Positions 17,382 to 26,660 are shown, counted from the first letter of the stretch. The stretch is DNA of 64,000 nucleotides from Paraburkholderia elongata (GCF_013177735.1 NZ_WOEZ01000126.1:112483-176482); one strand, 5' to 3'. Numbers and translations are program-made. The notes: a model not told the origin generated them from the sequence alone.

Positions 17382-17702
17382 ATGTCCTGGATTCTTCTGC
17401 TGATTGCCGGTTTGCTCGAAGTCGCATGGGCGGCCGGTCTCAAAACCTCCGAAGGCTTCACCCGGCTGTGGCCCTCCGTATTCACGGTCGTGACCGCGCT
17501 CGGCAGCTTTGTCCTGCTCGCAATGGCGATGCGCCAGTTGCCGCTCGGCACGGCCTACGCCGTGTGGACGGGGATCGGCGCGGTCGGCGCGTTCATCTTC
17601 GGCATCATCATGATGGGCGAGGCCCTGACGGCCGCGCGGGTGGCGAGCGCGGCCCTGATCGTGATTGGACTGATCGGGTTGAAGCTGTCGTCGGGGCATT
17701 GA
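17382..17702 (+). CDS. gdx: Guanidinium exporter Gdx (SugE-type SMR transporter)
   Basis: A 106-residue four-span small multidrug resistance protein of the SugE/Gdx branch, exporting guanidinium in exchange for protons across the inner membrane. Gdx-defining residues are present at the expected numbers: Gly10, Glu13 (central coupling residue), Trp16, Ser42, Tyr59, Trp62 and Lys101. Length matches the family (about 105). GGAG lies 7 bases before the ATG. The guanidine-II riboswitch upstream supports export of guanidinium rather than general quaternary amines. Confidence 0.94.
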   Translation: MSWILLLIAGLLEVAWAAGLKTSEGFTRLWPSVFTVVTALGSFVLLAMAMRQLPLGTAYAVWTGIGAVGAFIFGIIMMGEALTAARVASAALIVIGLIGLKLSSGH

Positions 17703-17828
17703 GCCCTTGTTGTCCCGTCAGATTATCGTGTCCGCGTGCGCTCGAACCGGGCGCCAATCACCCGCTAACCACTCGCCATTAGAGCCCGTCATTTGTTCGC
17801 CGCTCTGCGTTCTGCGAATTAACGTGGC

Positions 17829-17834
17829 TATAAT
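17829..17834 (+). promoter_or_regulatory. -10 element upstream of the DUF4126 gene
   Basis: A perfect TATAAT lies 140 bases before the DUF4126 start codon. The hexamer 17 bases upstream (TGCGTT) is a poor -35. It is the only promoter-like element in the 271-base gap after gdx. Confidence 0.4.
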
Positions 17835-17973
17835 GAGATTGAATCCAACCTGAAATTGTCCGCGGCCCATTTGGCGCGGCCGGCTTGGCGCGGGTCTGAC
17901 GACTTCGGTGCGGCGGCTCCCTTTCCTTTGCCCGTCGAAGCGCCCGGCACGCACAGCGCGCCTGGAGGCGGCC

Positions 17974-18585
17974 ATGCTTGAATCACTTTCGCTCGCTGCG
18001 GGCCTCTCATGGGGCAGCGGTCTGCGCCTCTATCTGACAGTCCTGCTGGCCGGCGTGTTCGCACGTCTTGGCTTCATCCATCTCCCCGATACGCTGTCCG
18101 CTCTGTCCTCGCCGTGGGTAATCGGCGTCGCCGGCGTGCTGACGGTCACCGAATTTCTCGCCGACAAAATCCCCGCATTCGATTCCTTATGGGACGCGGT
18201 TCATACCTTTATCCGCATTCCCGCTGGCGCGGTACTGGCGGCCGGCGCGCTCGGTCATGCCGATCCCGCGCTGCTGACGGTGGCGGCACTCGCGGGCGGC
18301 ACGCTGGCGGGAACCGCGCATCTGGCTAAAGCGGGTACACGCGCGCTGATCAATCTGTCGCCGGAACCGGTGTCGAATGTCGTGACCTCGACCGCCGAAG
18401 ACGGTCTCGTGTTCGGCGGCATGCTGCTCGCGCTGTTCGTGCCGGTTCTGTTCCTGGTATTGATGGTGGGCTTCCTGATGCTGGCCGGCTGGGCGTTGCC
18501 GCGGCTGTGGCGCGGGGTGCAGGGCGGTTTTCGCGGGATGGCGACGCACATGGTGTCGCGGTTTGCCAGGAGTCGGCACGATTGA
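17974..18585 (+). CDS. DUF4126 family membrane protein
   Basis: A 203-residue protein with four to five hydrophobic segments, recognised as DUF4126 from the N-terminal LSWGSGLRLYLTVLLAG and the FLADKIPAFDSLWDAVHTFIRIPAGA segment. Small, Gly- and Ala-rich spans suggest an inner-membrane protein. Its function is unknown. The ATG is preceded by GGAGG at 4 bases; the upstream extension is not family-like. It ends at TGA overlapping the TTG start proposed for the permease gene. Confidence 0.85.
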   Translation: MLESLSLAAGLSWGSGLRLYLTVLLAGVFARLGFIHLPDTLSALSSPWVIGVAGVLTVTEFLADKIPAFDSLWDAVHTFIRIPAGAVLAAGALGHADPALLTVAALAGGTLAGTAHLAKAGTRALINLSPEPVSNVVTSTAEDGLVFGGMLLALFVPVLFLVLMVGFLMLAGWALPRLWRGVQGGFRGMATHMVSRFARSRHD

Positions 18586-21164
18586 GCGATACGGTAAGGG
18601 GCGTTACGGCGCGGGCGGCCTCACGGCCAACCCGTCGGCTGGGCGGCGCGGATGTGCTGCGCCAGTCCATTCGCATGACGGCGCGCGACTGGCGCGCGGG
18701 CGAACTGACGATGCTGCTGCTGGCGCTGGTGCTGGCCGTCGCGGCGTTGTCGAGTGTCGGCTTTCTGGCTGACCGCTTGCATCAGGGGCTCGAGCGTGAC
18801 GCGCGGCGCATGATCGCCGCCGATTTCATCGTACGCGCCGATCATCCTGTCGATTCGCAGTTCGCGCAGCAGGCGAGCGCGCTCGGTCTGAATACCGCCA
18901 GCACGGCGATCTTTCCCAGCATGGTCAATTCGGCCGGCGCGCAGCCGGTCTCGCGGCTGGCCGCCATCAAGGCGGTGTCGCCGGGTTATCCGTTGCGCGG
19001 CGCGTTGCGGATCGCTTCGGCGCCGGGTGCGGCGGACCATCCCACACAATCGATTCCGGCGCCGGGTGCGGCATGGGTCGATCAGGCACTGCTCGACGCA
19101 TTGAAGCTGCATGTCGGCGACGCCGTGAAGGTCGGGTCTCGCAGTTTCACAATCGGCGCGGTCATCACCCGTGAACTCGACCGTGGCTTCTCGTTCGTCA
19201 ATTTTTCGCCGCGGTTGATGCTGCGTGCCGACGATGTCCAATCGACCGGCCTCATCACCTTCGGCAGCCGCGTGACTTACCGGTTGCTGGTGGCGGGCCC
19301 GGATGCAACGGTTGCGCGCTTCGCGCAATTCGCGCATGACAAGGTGGACGGCGGCAAGATGCGCGGCGTCGCGCTCGAATCGTTGCAGGACGGCCAGCCG
19401 CAGGTGCGTCAGACGCTCGACCGCGCGGGTCACTTCCTCACGCTCGTCTCGCTGCTCACCGCGTTGCTCGCGGCGGTGGCGATCGCGATGGCCGCGCATC
19501 GGTATATGCGCCGGCATCTGGATGGCTGCGCGGCGATGCGCTGTCTTGGCGTCAGTCAGGCCACACTACGCACGCTGTTCACGCTTGAATTCATAGGGCT
19601 GGGTTTGATCGGCGGCGCGCTCGGCGTCGCGCTCGGTTACCTGGGGCATCTGGCGTTGCTGACGTGGCTCGGCAGTCTGATCGACGTCGCATTGCCGTAC
19701 CCAACCGTCTGGCCGGCGCTCGAAGGTATCGCGGCCGGTCTCGTGCTGTTGCTCGGCTTCGCGTTGCCGCCGCTGTTGCCGCTGACGCGTGTGCCGCCGG
19801 TGCGCGTGCTGCGTCGCGAATGGGGCGAAGAGGGGCGCACCGCGTGGGCCGCCTATGCGCTCGGCATCGTGCTGTTCGCCGCACTCCTGATCGTCGCAGC
19901 GGGCGAGTTGAAGCTCGGCGGCATCGTCGCGGGCGGCTTTGCCGGCGGGCTGCTGGTGTTCGCGTGCATCGCGCGGCTGGCGTTGTGGGGTGCGTCGCGT
20001 GTCGTGCGCAGCGAGCGCGTGAATGCGGGAATGGGCTGGCGTTACGCGCTGGCGTCGTTGGAGCGGCGTAGCGGCGCGAGCGCGTTGCAGATCACCGCCC
20101 TCGGCATAGGTCTGATGTGCCTGTTGCTGATCGCGATGACGCGTAACGACCTCGTGGCCGGCTGGCGCAAATCGACGCCGCCCGATGCGCCGAACGAATT
20201 CGTGATCGACATCCAGCCCGACCAGCGCGAAGTCGTAACGCAATATCTGAGTACGCACGGCGTGCCCGGCACCGTGCTCTCGCCGATGGTGCGTGGCCGG
20301 CTGATTGCGATCAACGGCAAGCCGGTCAATCCGGATTCGTTCAAGGGCGACGATGCCAGGCGTCTCGTCGACCGCGAATTCAATCTGTCGTACACGACCG
20401 AGCTGCCCGACGACAACCGTCTCTCTGCCGGCACATGGTACGGCGACACGAAGACGCCGCAGATTTCGATCGAAGAGGGGCTCGCGAAGCTGATCAAGGT
20501 GAAGCCCGGTGACATGCTGCGCTTCGACGTGACGGGATTGCAGGTCGATGCACCGGTAACGAGTGTTCGCAAGCTCGACTGGGGTTCGTTCAAGGTCAAC
20601 TTTTTCGTGCTGATGCCGCCGGCCTCCTTGCAGGATTTCCCGGCGACATTCATTACCAGTTTTCATTTGCCGCAAGAAAAACAGTCGACCATCGACGGGC
20701 TGATCGCCGCCTATCCGAACCTCACGGCAATCGACACCGGTCCGATTCTGGCGCAGGTGCAGCGTGTCTTGCAGCAGGTGATCGGCGCGGTGCAGTTTCT
20801 GTTCGCGTTCACGCTCGCGGCCGGCGTGCTGGTGCTCTACGCGGCGCTTGCCGGCACGCGTGATGAGCGTATGCGAGAATCCGCGCTGCTGCGCGCGCTG
20901 GGTGCGTCGCATCGCCAGGTGCGGGCGGTGCATATCGCCGAGTTTGTGGCGGTGGGGGCGCTGGCGGGTTTGATGGCGGCGATCGGCGCGCAAGTGATCG
21001 GGTGGGTGCTGGCGACGCGCGTGTTCGAGTTTTATCTGGCCTTCGATCCGTGGCTGTTGCCTGCGGGTATTGCAGCCGGAATCGCCTGCGCGGGCGTGGG
21101 CGGCTGGCTCAGCTTGAGGCATGTGCTGGCGCGGCCCGCGTTGCAATCGCTGCGGGACGCGTGA
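18582..21164 (+). CDS. FtsX-family ABC transporter permease
   Basis: An 860-residue polytopic membrane protein with the YbbP-type layout: an N-terminal span, a large periplasmic domain, a block of spans (about residues 285-480), a second periplasmic domain (about 515-720) and three C-terminal spans with two FtsX permease domains. The final region (ALLRALGASHRQV) is a typical FtsX coupling loop. The partner ATPase (YbbA type) is not adjacent, which is unusual. The start is set at TTG 18582 because AGGAG lies 9 bases upstream and the codon overlaps the preceding stop; ATG at 18675 is the alternative. The likely role is transport or release of a lipid-linked or envelope substrate. Confidence 0.85.
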   Translation: MSDTVRGVTARAASRPTRRLGGADVLRQSIRMTARDWRAGELTMLLLALVLAVAALSSVGFLADRLHQGLERDARRMIAADFIVRADHPVDSQFAQQASALGLNTASTAIFPSMVNSAGAQPVSRLAAIKAVSPGYPLRGALRIASAPGAADHPTQSIPAPGAAWVDQALLDALKLHVGDAVKVGSRSFTIGAVITRELDRGFSFVNFSPRLMLRADDVQSTGLITFGSRVTYRLLVAGPDATVARFAQFAHDKVDGGKMRGVALESLQDGQPQVRQTLDRAGHFLTLVSLLTALLAAVAIAMAAHRYMRRHLDGCAAMRCLGVSQATLRTLFTLEFIGLGLIGGALGVALGYLGHLALLTWLGSLIDVALPYPTVWPALEGIAAGLVLLLGFALPPLLPLTRVPPVRVLRREWGEEGRTAWAAYALGIVLFAALLIVAAGELKLGGIVAGGFAGGLLVFACIARLALWGASRVVRSERVNAGMGWRYALASLERRSGASALQITALGIGLMCLLLIAMTRNDLVAGWRKSTPPDAPNEFVIDIQPDQREVVTQYLSTHGVPGTVLSPMVRGRLIAINGKPVNPDSFKGDDARRLVDREFNLSYTTELPDDNRLSAGTWYGDTKTPQISIEEGLAKLIKVKPGDMLRFDVTGLQVDAPVTSVRKLDWGSFKVNFFVLMPPASLQDFPATFITSFHLPQEKQSTIDGLIAAYPNLTAIDTGPILAQVQRVLQQVIGAVQFLFAFTLAAGVLVLYAALAGTRDERMRESALLRALGASHRQVRAVHIAEFVAVGALAGLMAAIGAQVIGWVLATRVFEFYLAFDPWLLPAGIAAGIACAGVGGWLSLRHVLARPALQSLRDA

Positions 21165-21193
21165 TTATTCTCTTTTGGTTTTTGTGATTGGGT

Positions 21194-21607
21194 ATGAGCG
21201 ATCTTAACGATGAGGTGTCCGCCGCACAGCCGACGGCCTTCGAACTGGTGGGCGGTGAAACGCGTGTGCGTGAACTGGTCGACCGGTTTTATGACTTGAT
21301 GGATCTCGAAACGGAATTCGCCGGGATCCGGGCGTTGCATCCGGAGTCGCTCGATGGCTCGCGCGACAAGTTTTTCTGGTTCTTGTGCGGGTGGATGGGT
21401 GGGCCCGATCATTACATCAGCCGGTTCGGCCATCCCAGGTTGAGGGCGAGGCACATGCCGTTTCCGATTGCGTCCAGCGAGCGGGATCAGTGGCTTCGCT
21501 GCATGGCGTGGGCGATGGAGGACGTTGGGCTTTCCGAGCAGTTGAGGGAGCGGTTGCTGGCGTCGTTCTTCGAGACCGCGGACTGGATGCGTAACCGCAA
21601 TGGATGA
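21194..21607 (+). CDS. Group II truncated hemoglobin
   Basis: A 137-residue globin of the trHb group II (TrHbO) kind. Tyr33 fits position B10, His87 in LRARHMPFPI fits the proximal F8 histidine, and Trp100 in DQWLRCMAWAM fits the G8 tryptophan that defines groups II and III. Proposed roles for the group are oxygen or NO chemistry and redox sensing. The downstream DUF924 gene overlaps its end by 8 bases. A TTG at 21188 is an alternative start two codons upstream. Confidence 0.9.
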   Translation: MSDLNDEVSAAQPTAFELVGGETRVRELVDRFYDLMDLETEFAGIRALHPESLDGSRDKFFWFLCGWMGGPDHYISRFGHPRLRARHMPFPIASSERDQWLRCMAWAMEDVGLSEQLRERLLASFFETADWMRNRNG

Positions 21608-22214
21608 TGGAGCAGGGGGGGCAGAGGGGCCGGAAGCGGCAGAGGCGCGCGCAGTCCTGGACTGCTGGTTCGGCGCCCCGAATTCACCCGCCTTCGGCCA
21701 GGCCCGCAAGCTCTGGTTCTCCCGCGACAAGGCCTTCGATGCGATGCTGCTGGAACGCTTCGGGGCACTAATCGACGCGGCGCGCGAAGGGTCCCTCGAC
21801 AGCTGGACGGCGACACCGCTCGGCGCGTTAGCGCTGGTCATCGTGCTGGATCAGTTGTCCCGCAATTGCCACCGCAATACACCGCGCGCTTTCGCTGCCG
21901 ATTATCAAGCGCTGCGCATCGCGCAACAGACGATCGCAAGCGGCGCCGATCGCTTATTTCCGACCGTGCATCACCGCGCGTTCGCGTATTTACCGTTCGA
22001 ACACGACGAAACGCTCGCCAGCCAGCACGAATCGTTGCGCCTGTTCAAACAGCTGAAGGCCGAGCCGGGTGGCGCGTCCTACTACTCATCCGCGGTCAGG
22101 CACGCCAGAATCATCGAGCGTTTCGGACGCTTTCCACATCGCAATGCGCTGCTCGGGCGGCCTTCGACGGATGAAGAAACGGCTTTCCTGAAAGGACCCG
22201 GCTCGTCGTTCTAG
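21600..22214 (+). CDS. DUF924 family protein
   Basis: A 204-residue helical protein recognised as DUF924 by VLDCWFG near the N-terminus, LALVIVLDQLSRNCHRNTPRAFAAD in the middle and the C-terminal GRFPHRNALLGRPSTDEE. These proteins resemble TPR-like folds; no enzymatic activity is established. It overlaps the globin gene by 8 bases, so the two are probably coupled. The first 15 residues are Gly- and Ala-rich and may be an annotation extension. Confidence 0.9.
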   Translation: MDDGAGGAEGPEAAEARAVLDCWFGAPNSPAFGQARKLWFSRDKAFDAMLLERFGALIDAAREGSLDSWTATPLGALALVIVLDQLSRNCHRNTPRAFAADYQALRIAQQTIASGADRLFPTVHHRAFAYLPFEHDETLASQHESLRLFKQLKAEPGGASYYSSAVRHARIIERFGRFPHRNALLGRPSTDEETAFLKGPGSSF

Positions 22215-22233
22215 GCGCGAGGTAAATGCGCAA

Positions 22234-22258
22234 GCACCGGACAGAGACCGCCCGGTGC
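22234..22258. terminator. Hairpin between convergent DUF924 and GT39 genes
   Basis: GCACCGG (22234-22240) pairs with CCGGTGC (22252-22258) around an 11-base loop. There is no U-tract on either strand, so termination is uncertain; its position between two converging stops is suggestive. Confidence 0.35.
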
Positions 22259-22264
22259 CACGCA

Positions 22265-24256
22265 CTACTCGCCTTGCGCGGGCCTGGCCGGAGTCCGCAC
22301 GAACACCCGCAACAACTCGTCGGTGTCGCCCGGGCGCGCGCCTGACCAGAACAGCCGCCAATCGCCTGCCGGCGCACGTGCATTGTCGCGGCGGCTCTGT
22401 TCAATCAGCCACGTGCATGCGGTCGTCGCGGTGTTCGCGGTCGGTTGATGCTCGATGCCGGTGTAGTAGTACAGCATCGGCGCTTCGGATTCGCCGAGCC
22501 CCGCGCTGGCCATGCAATCACCATCGTTCCATTCGATATTCATGCTGGCACCGAGATTTTCGAACACGGAGCGGTAACTCTTCGCATAGTCGAGCCACGG
22601 TAGCAGCAGCGTACTCACCAGTCCCCACGCGAGAATCGCGCCGGCGCACCAGCTCAGCGCGCCGCGCCATTTGCCGGTGTACTTGAAGACCGGCAGCAGC
22701 CACAGCCAGCCGAGCGTCATCAGCAGCGCGGCCGCGATCAGTCCGGGCTTGACCGGCAACACCCAGTCGAGCGGCAACCAGCGGCCGAGCAGGTGCAGCG
22801 ACGCGTGTGTGTTGGCTGGACCGCTCATGATCGACCAGATGATCCACGCGAGCGCGGCCGTGCTGCCGAACAGCACGCGGCTCGCTATATCCCAGCTTGC
22901 GTGCAGACGCCGCGGCAGCGTTTCGATGCCTTGCATCGCCACCAATGCGAGCGGGGCGATGAACGGCAGAATGTACAGTTCGCGCACCGTTGCCGACGTT
23001 TGCAGTACGGCGAAACCGGTGCCCGCGAAAATCACCGGCATAGCCACGCGCGGGTCGCGCCAGAGGCGCCACCCGCCGCCGGCGAGCGCGGCTAACGCTA
23101 GCGGCACCACCGGAAAGCCGACGCTCAGCACGGTGCGCAGCACGAACAGACGGCTTTCGTTTTCAGAGCCGAGTTCTGGCACCGAAAAGCCGAGGAAGCG
23201 GCCGATGTTGTTGTCCCACAGCCAGACTTTGAAGAGCGCTTCGGAGCGCAGATAGAAGCAGATCGGCCAGATCAGCGCGAAGGGCGCGCAGACCAGCGCC
23301 GCGATGCCGAGCGCCGCTGCAAAGCTACGAGTACGGCAGGCGGGATACAGCACCAGCACTGCGACGGTGGTCGCGCCGAACACGAGCGGCACGAACAGGC
23401 CCTTGGCCAGCAACGACACGCCGACGCCCGCGCCGAACATCGCCGCGCCGCTCAGAATCGCGTGGCGCCGATGGCGTGCATCGACCGGCAGCGTGCGCGC
23501 TTGGTCGCGCAGGTGCACCAGCACCAGTTCGAACAGTCCGCAGAAACCGAGCGCGGCGCCGGCCATCAGCGCGACGTCGGTCATCATGTCGTGCACGTGC
23601 TTGATGACGACGAGCGTGCTCGCGAACAACGCCAGCGTGCCGATCACGCGGATATCGAACCAGCTCGACGCGGCCACCGCGCGGCGGGCGACGCGTGCCG
23701 TGTAGTAGACGGTCAGGCCGGCGAAGAGCGCGCTCGCGAGGCGTGCAGCGTCATGCAGAGGCAGATAGCGGCCGAACATCCAGGCGAAGCCGGCGGCGAC
23801 CCAATCGTAGATCGGTGGCTTTTCCACAAAGGGCTGGCCGGCGTTGGTCGGCACGACCAGATCGCCGGTATCGAGCATGTGCTGGATGATGCCGAACGTA
23901 TAGGTCTCGTCCTGCTTCCACGGCTCATGGCCCAAGGTGCCGGGCAGGAGCCACGCGCACAGGACGGCCAGCGCGACCAGCCACATCAGTGGACGGGCAG
24001 CCGTGAGCGCGCGCAAGCGCCGGGCGCCACGCGTAGCGGGAGCGGTGGGCTCCGAGGAACCGGCAGGGGCGGCAGGCCTTGCGGGCGCCGAGGCTTCGGC
24101 TGCGGCAGTGTGGCCGTCTGGCAAGGCGGCGCCCGATTCGGCAACGTGTGCCGAGCCGGGGCGCGTGTCCGGCGCACTGTCGGCAGGGCCGGCCGGCGCT
24201 GGCGTCGCAACCGCGACGTTCCCCGTGCGCCAGGGCGCGGATGGGTTTTCGTACAT
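22265..24256 (-). CDS. ArnT-like GT39 glycosyltransferase
   Basis: A 663-residue membrane protein of the GT39/ArnT (PMT-like) superfamily that uses polyprenyl-phosphate sugar donors. After about 85 residues rich in Ala, Pro and Thr comes the first span, then a periplasmic loop with HEPWKQDETYTFGI, where the acidic pair is typical of the catalytic loop, followed by NAGQPFVEKPPIYDW. About 11 spans follow, then a soluble C-terminal domain (about 560-663). Candidate roles are lipid A or envelope glycosylation. It stands alone, convergent with the DUF924 gene. The Ala-rich N-terminus makes the start a little uncertain. Confidence 0.85.
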   Translation of the reverse strand: MYENPSAPWRTGNVAVATPAPAGPADSAPDTRPGSAHVAESGAALPDGHTAAAEASAPARPAAPAGSSEPTAPATRGARRLRALTAARPLMWLVALAVLCAWLLPGTLGHEPWKQDETYTFGIIQHMLDTGDLVVPTNAGQPFVEKPPIYDWVAAGFAWMFGRYLPLHDAARLASALFAGLTVYYTARVARRAVAASSWFDIRVIGTLALFASTLVVIKHVHDMMTDVALMAGAALGFCGLFELVLVHLRDQARTLPVDARHRRHAILSGAAMFGAGVGVSLLAKGLFVPLVFGATTVAVLVLYPACRTRSFAAALGIAALVCAPFALIWPICFYLRSEALFKVWLWDNNIGRFLGFSVPELGSENESRLFVLRTVLSVGFPVVPLALAALAGGGWRLWRDPRVAMPVIFAGTGFAVLQTSATVRELYILPFIAPLALVAMQGIETLPRRLHASWDIASRVLFGSTAALAWIIWSIMSGPANTHASLHLLGRWLPLDWVLPVKPGLIAAALLMTLGWLWLLPVFKYTGKWRGALSWCAGAILAWGLVSTLLLPWLDYAKSYRSVFENLGASMNIEWNDGDCMASAGLGESEAPMLYYYTGIEHQPTANTATTACTWLIEQSRRDNARAPAGDWRLFWSGARPGDTDELLRVFVRTPARPAQGE

Positions 24257-24516
24257 GAGAATCTCTGGTCGCCCTACGGGGGCGACTTAGGCAGCGGGCT
24301 TATGTTCTGACTGTGCGTCGCATGCGGTTGCATGCGAACGTTGCGATTGTAGTCCCAGTCTATTACGGTCGATTACAGAAAAAGCGGGGAATATTGCGGT
24401 CAGCCGAACGGAATGCGCCGATTCTTCTTCAAATCGACGGGAATGGGGCATCGGGTGTCGGGAAAGGAGAAGGCGGCCGCCTGAAACCGCCGGCCGCGGG
24501 AAAAGAAGAGGGGTAT

Positions 24517-25263
24517 TCAGCGTCCGCCCGTGACGTCGAGCAGCGCGCCCGTCACGTACGAGGCGGCGTCGCTTAACAACCAGACGATCGACTCGGCGAC
24601 CTCGTTGGCGCTGCCGGGGCGGCCCAGCGGCGTGGTCGCGCCGAGTTGGGCGGCGCGCTCAGGCTTGCCGCCGCTGGCGTGGATTTCGGTATCGATCAGG
24701 CCGGGACGCACCGCGTTCACGCGCACGCCCTGCGGGCCGAGTTCCTTGGCGAGGCCGATCGTCATGGTGTCGACGGCGCCTTTCGAGCCGGCATAGTCGA
24801 CGTATTCGTTCGGCGAACCCAAGCGCGCAGCCGCCGACGAGATGTTCACGATCACGCCCCCCGCACCGCCACGGGTTGTCGACATGCGGCGCGCGGCTTC
24901 GCGTGCGCACAGGTACGCGCCGAGCACATTCACGTCGAACATGCGCTTCAGACGCGCAAGGTCCATATCTGCAAGCTGGCTCGACGGCGCGACGATCCCG
25001 GCATTGTTGACGAGCGCATCGAGCCGGCCGAACTTCTGCTGGAGCGCGTCGAACATCGCGATCACGTCGGCTTCGCTGGCGACGTCGCCGGCAATCGGCA
25101 ACGCGTGGCCACCAGCGCGTTCCACTTCAGCGACAGTTTCCTGCGCGGCCGCGCGGTTTTGCGCATAGTTCACGCCGACCGACCAGCCGCGTGCACCCAG
25201 CAAACGCGCGGTTGCGCGGCCAATGCCGCGGCTGCCACCGGTGATCAGAACGGCTTTCGTCAT
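24517..25263 (-). CDS. SDR family oxidoreductase
   Basis: A 248-residue classical short-chain dehydrogenase. The cofactor loop TGGSRGIGRA is at residues 8-17, NNAGI near 91, the catalytic Ser in NISSAAARLG near 143, and YAGSKGAVD supplies the catalytic Tyr and Lys. The NYAQN segment after the second strand suggests NADP preference, but this is weak. It resembles glucose or 3-oxoacyl-ACP reductases; substrate unknown. It lies 84 bases downstream of the LOG-family gene on the same strand. Confidence 0.9.
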   Translation of the reverse strand: MTKAVLITGGSRGIGRATARLLGARGWSVGVNYAQNRAAAQETVAEVERAGGHALPIAGDVASEADVIAMFDALQQKFGRLDALVNNAGIVAPSSQLADMDLARLKRMFDVNVLGAYLCAREAARRMSTTRGGAGGVIVNISSAAARLGSPNEYVDYAGSKGAVDTMTIGLAKELGPQGVRVNAVRPGLIDTEIHASGGKPERAAQLGATTPLGRPGSANEVAESIVWLLSDAASYVTGALLDVTGGR

Positions 25264-25347
25264 CGCAACCTCATCGTTCGGGTGGGGGCAGCAGGAGCGT
25301 GCGGCCGGTGTTTGTTCAGAGGGTCGAAGAAACGCAGCAGGCGGCGC

Positions 25348-25932
25348 TCAAACGGCGTCGCGGTTGATGACCCATTTGTCGTTGGCAGGCGGCTTATAGC
25401 GTTGCAGCTTGTCGATCAGCGCGACCGGATCGGGATCCCTTTGCAGGATGTCGAAGTAGGTCTGCCGCATGAAGCCTTCGTCTACCGTGTGCTTGAGCAG
25501 CGCGATCAGCGGATCGTAGAAGCCGTCGATATTCAGCAGTGCCACCGGCTTCTGGTGATAGCCGAGTTGCGCCCACGTATAGACCTCGAACAGCTCTTCG
25601 AGCGTGCCCGCACCGCCTGGCATCGCGACGAACGCGTCGGACAGGTCGGCCATCATTTTCTTGCGATGATGCATGTCGGGCACCACATGCAACTCGGTCA
25701 AGCCGTTATGGCCGACTTCCTTGTTGACCAGCAACTCGGGAATCACGCCGATTGCGCGGCCGCCTTCGGCCATCACCGTATCGGCGATCACGCCCATCAG
25801 GCCAACCTTGCCGCCGCCATAGACCAGCGCGAGATCGGCCTGCACCAGCGCGCGGCCGAAGGCGCGCGCGGCTTCAGCGTACAACGGTCTGACTCCGTCG
25901 GAGGAGCCGCAATACACACACACCGACTTCAT
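25348..25932 (-). CDS. LOG family protein (nucleoside 5'-monophosphate phosphoribohydrolase)
   Basis: A 194-residue protein of the LOG (TIGR00730) family, many of which release adenine or cytokinin bases from their ribotides; some annotations call them Rossmann-fold nucleotide-binding. The key motif PGGAGTLEE is at residues 105-113 and the preceding MHHRK (88-92) fits the family. VYGGGKVGLMG near 38-48 binds phosphate. The start is ATG 25932, two bases after the TetR stop; a TTG two codons upstream is less likely. Close coupling to the TetR gene suggests a shared transcript. Confidence 0.92.
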   Translation of the reverse strand: MKSVCVYCGSSDGVRPLYAEAARAFGRALVQADLALVYGGGKVGLMGVIADTVMAEGGRAIGVIPELLVNKEVGHNGLTELHVVPDMHHRKKMMADLSDAFVAMPGGAGTLEELFEVYTWAQLGYHQKPVALLNIDGFYDPLIALLKHTVDEGFMRQTYFDILQRDPDPVALIDKLQRYKPPANDKWVINRDAV

Positions 25933-25934
25933 TC

Positions 25935-26660
25935 TCAAACGTCCTTCGGTTCGTTACGGGGCGCGGCGCCCTCCTTCGGCGGCAGGTAGTCGTAGAACTC
26001 GCGCTTGGGCAGCTTGCCTGAGACGAGGTCGTCGAAAATCTGCCGAGAGCGGCCGCGCAGATAAGGCGCCATCAGCGACACGATCTGCACGCTCACCTGA
26101 TGCAGTTCAGCGCGAATGGTTTCCTGCTCGTTGTACTTGCGTGGGTTCATCACGAACTGATAGGACAGCCAGTACGTCGCGATCACGCCGATGTTGGTCG
26201 CGATCACCTGCAGTTCTTCGGGCGTGGCGACCATTTCGCCGTCCGCCACGAGTTGCTCGCAGAACTGGCTCGCAAAGCGCACCTTATGGCTGATGATCTG
26301 CTTGAAGTGCGTTTCGAGCGTGCGGTTGCGCGCCAGCAGATCGTTCAGATCGCGATACAGGAAACGATAGCGCCACGTGAAATCGACCATGTACTGCAGG
26401 TACGACCACATCTCGTCGATCGTTGCACGGTGATCGTCGGGAAAGCGCAGACGCTTTTCGATCTCCTGCTCGAACTGGCTGAAGATGCTGTTGATGATGT
26501 CGTCTTTGTTGCGGAAGTGGTAGTACAGGTTGCCTGGACTGATTTCCATTTCCTCGGCGATCGTCGTCGTCGTGACGTTCGGCTCGCCGATCTCGTTGAA
26601 CAGCTTCAACGACAGTTCGAGGATCCGTTCGCGGGTGCGGCGGGGAGGTTTGGCTTCCAT
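25935..26660 (-). CDS. TetR/AcrR family transcriptional regulator
   Basis: A 241-residue repressor-type protein. The N-terminal helix-turn-helix (residues about 8-55) reads TRERILELSLKLFNEIGEPN followed by a classic recognition region with GNLYYHFRNKDDII. The C-terminal part (60-241) is an all-helical ligand or dimer domain with many aromatic residues (DFTWRYRFLYRDL). The C-terminal pattern resembles the PF13972-type group found next to lipid or polyhydroxybutyrate genes, but I cannot name a ligand. A palindrome surrounding a promoter lies 93 bases upstream, so autoregulation is likely. Confidence 0.92.
   Translation of the reverse strand: MEAKPPRRTRERILELSLKLFNEIGEPNVTTTTIAEEMEISPGNLYYHFRNKDDIINSIFSQFEQEIEKRLRFPDDHRATIDEMWSYLQYMVDFTWRYRFLYRDLNDLLARNRTLETHFKQIISHKVRFASQFCEQLVADGEMVATPEELQVIATNIGVIATYWLSYQFVMNPRKYNEQETIRAELHQVSVQIVSLMAPYLRGRSRQIFDDLVSGKLPKREFYDYLPPKEGAAPRNEPKDV

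Noticed and set aside
19566..21146. A 526-codon minus-strand frame opposite the FtsX-type permease
   Set aside because: Composition is typical of a shadow frame (Arg, His and Gln rich) and the plus-strand permease is clearly real.
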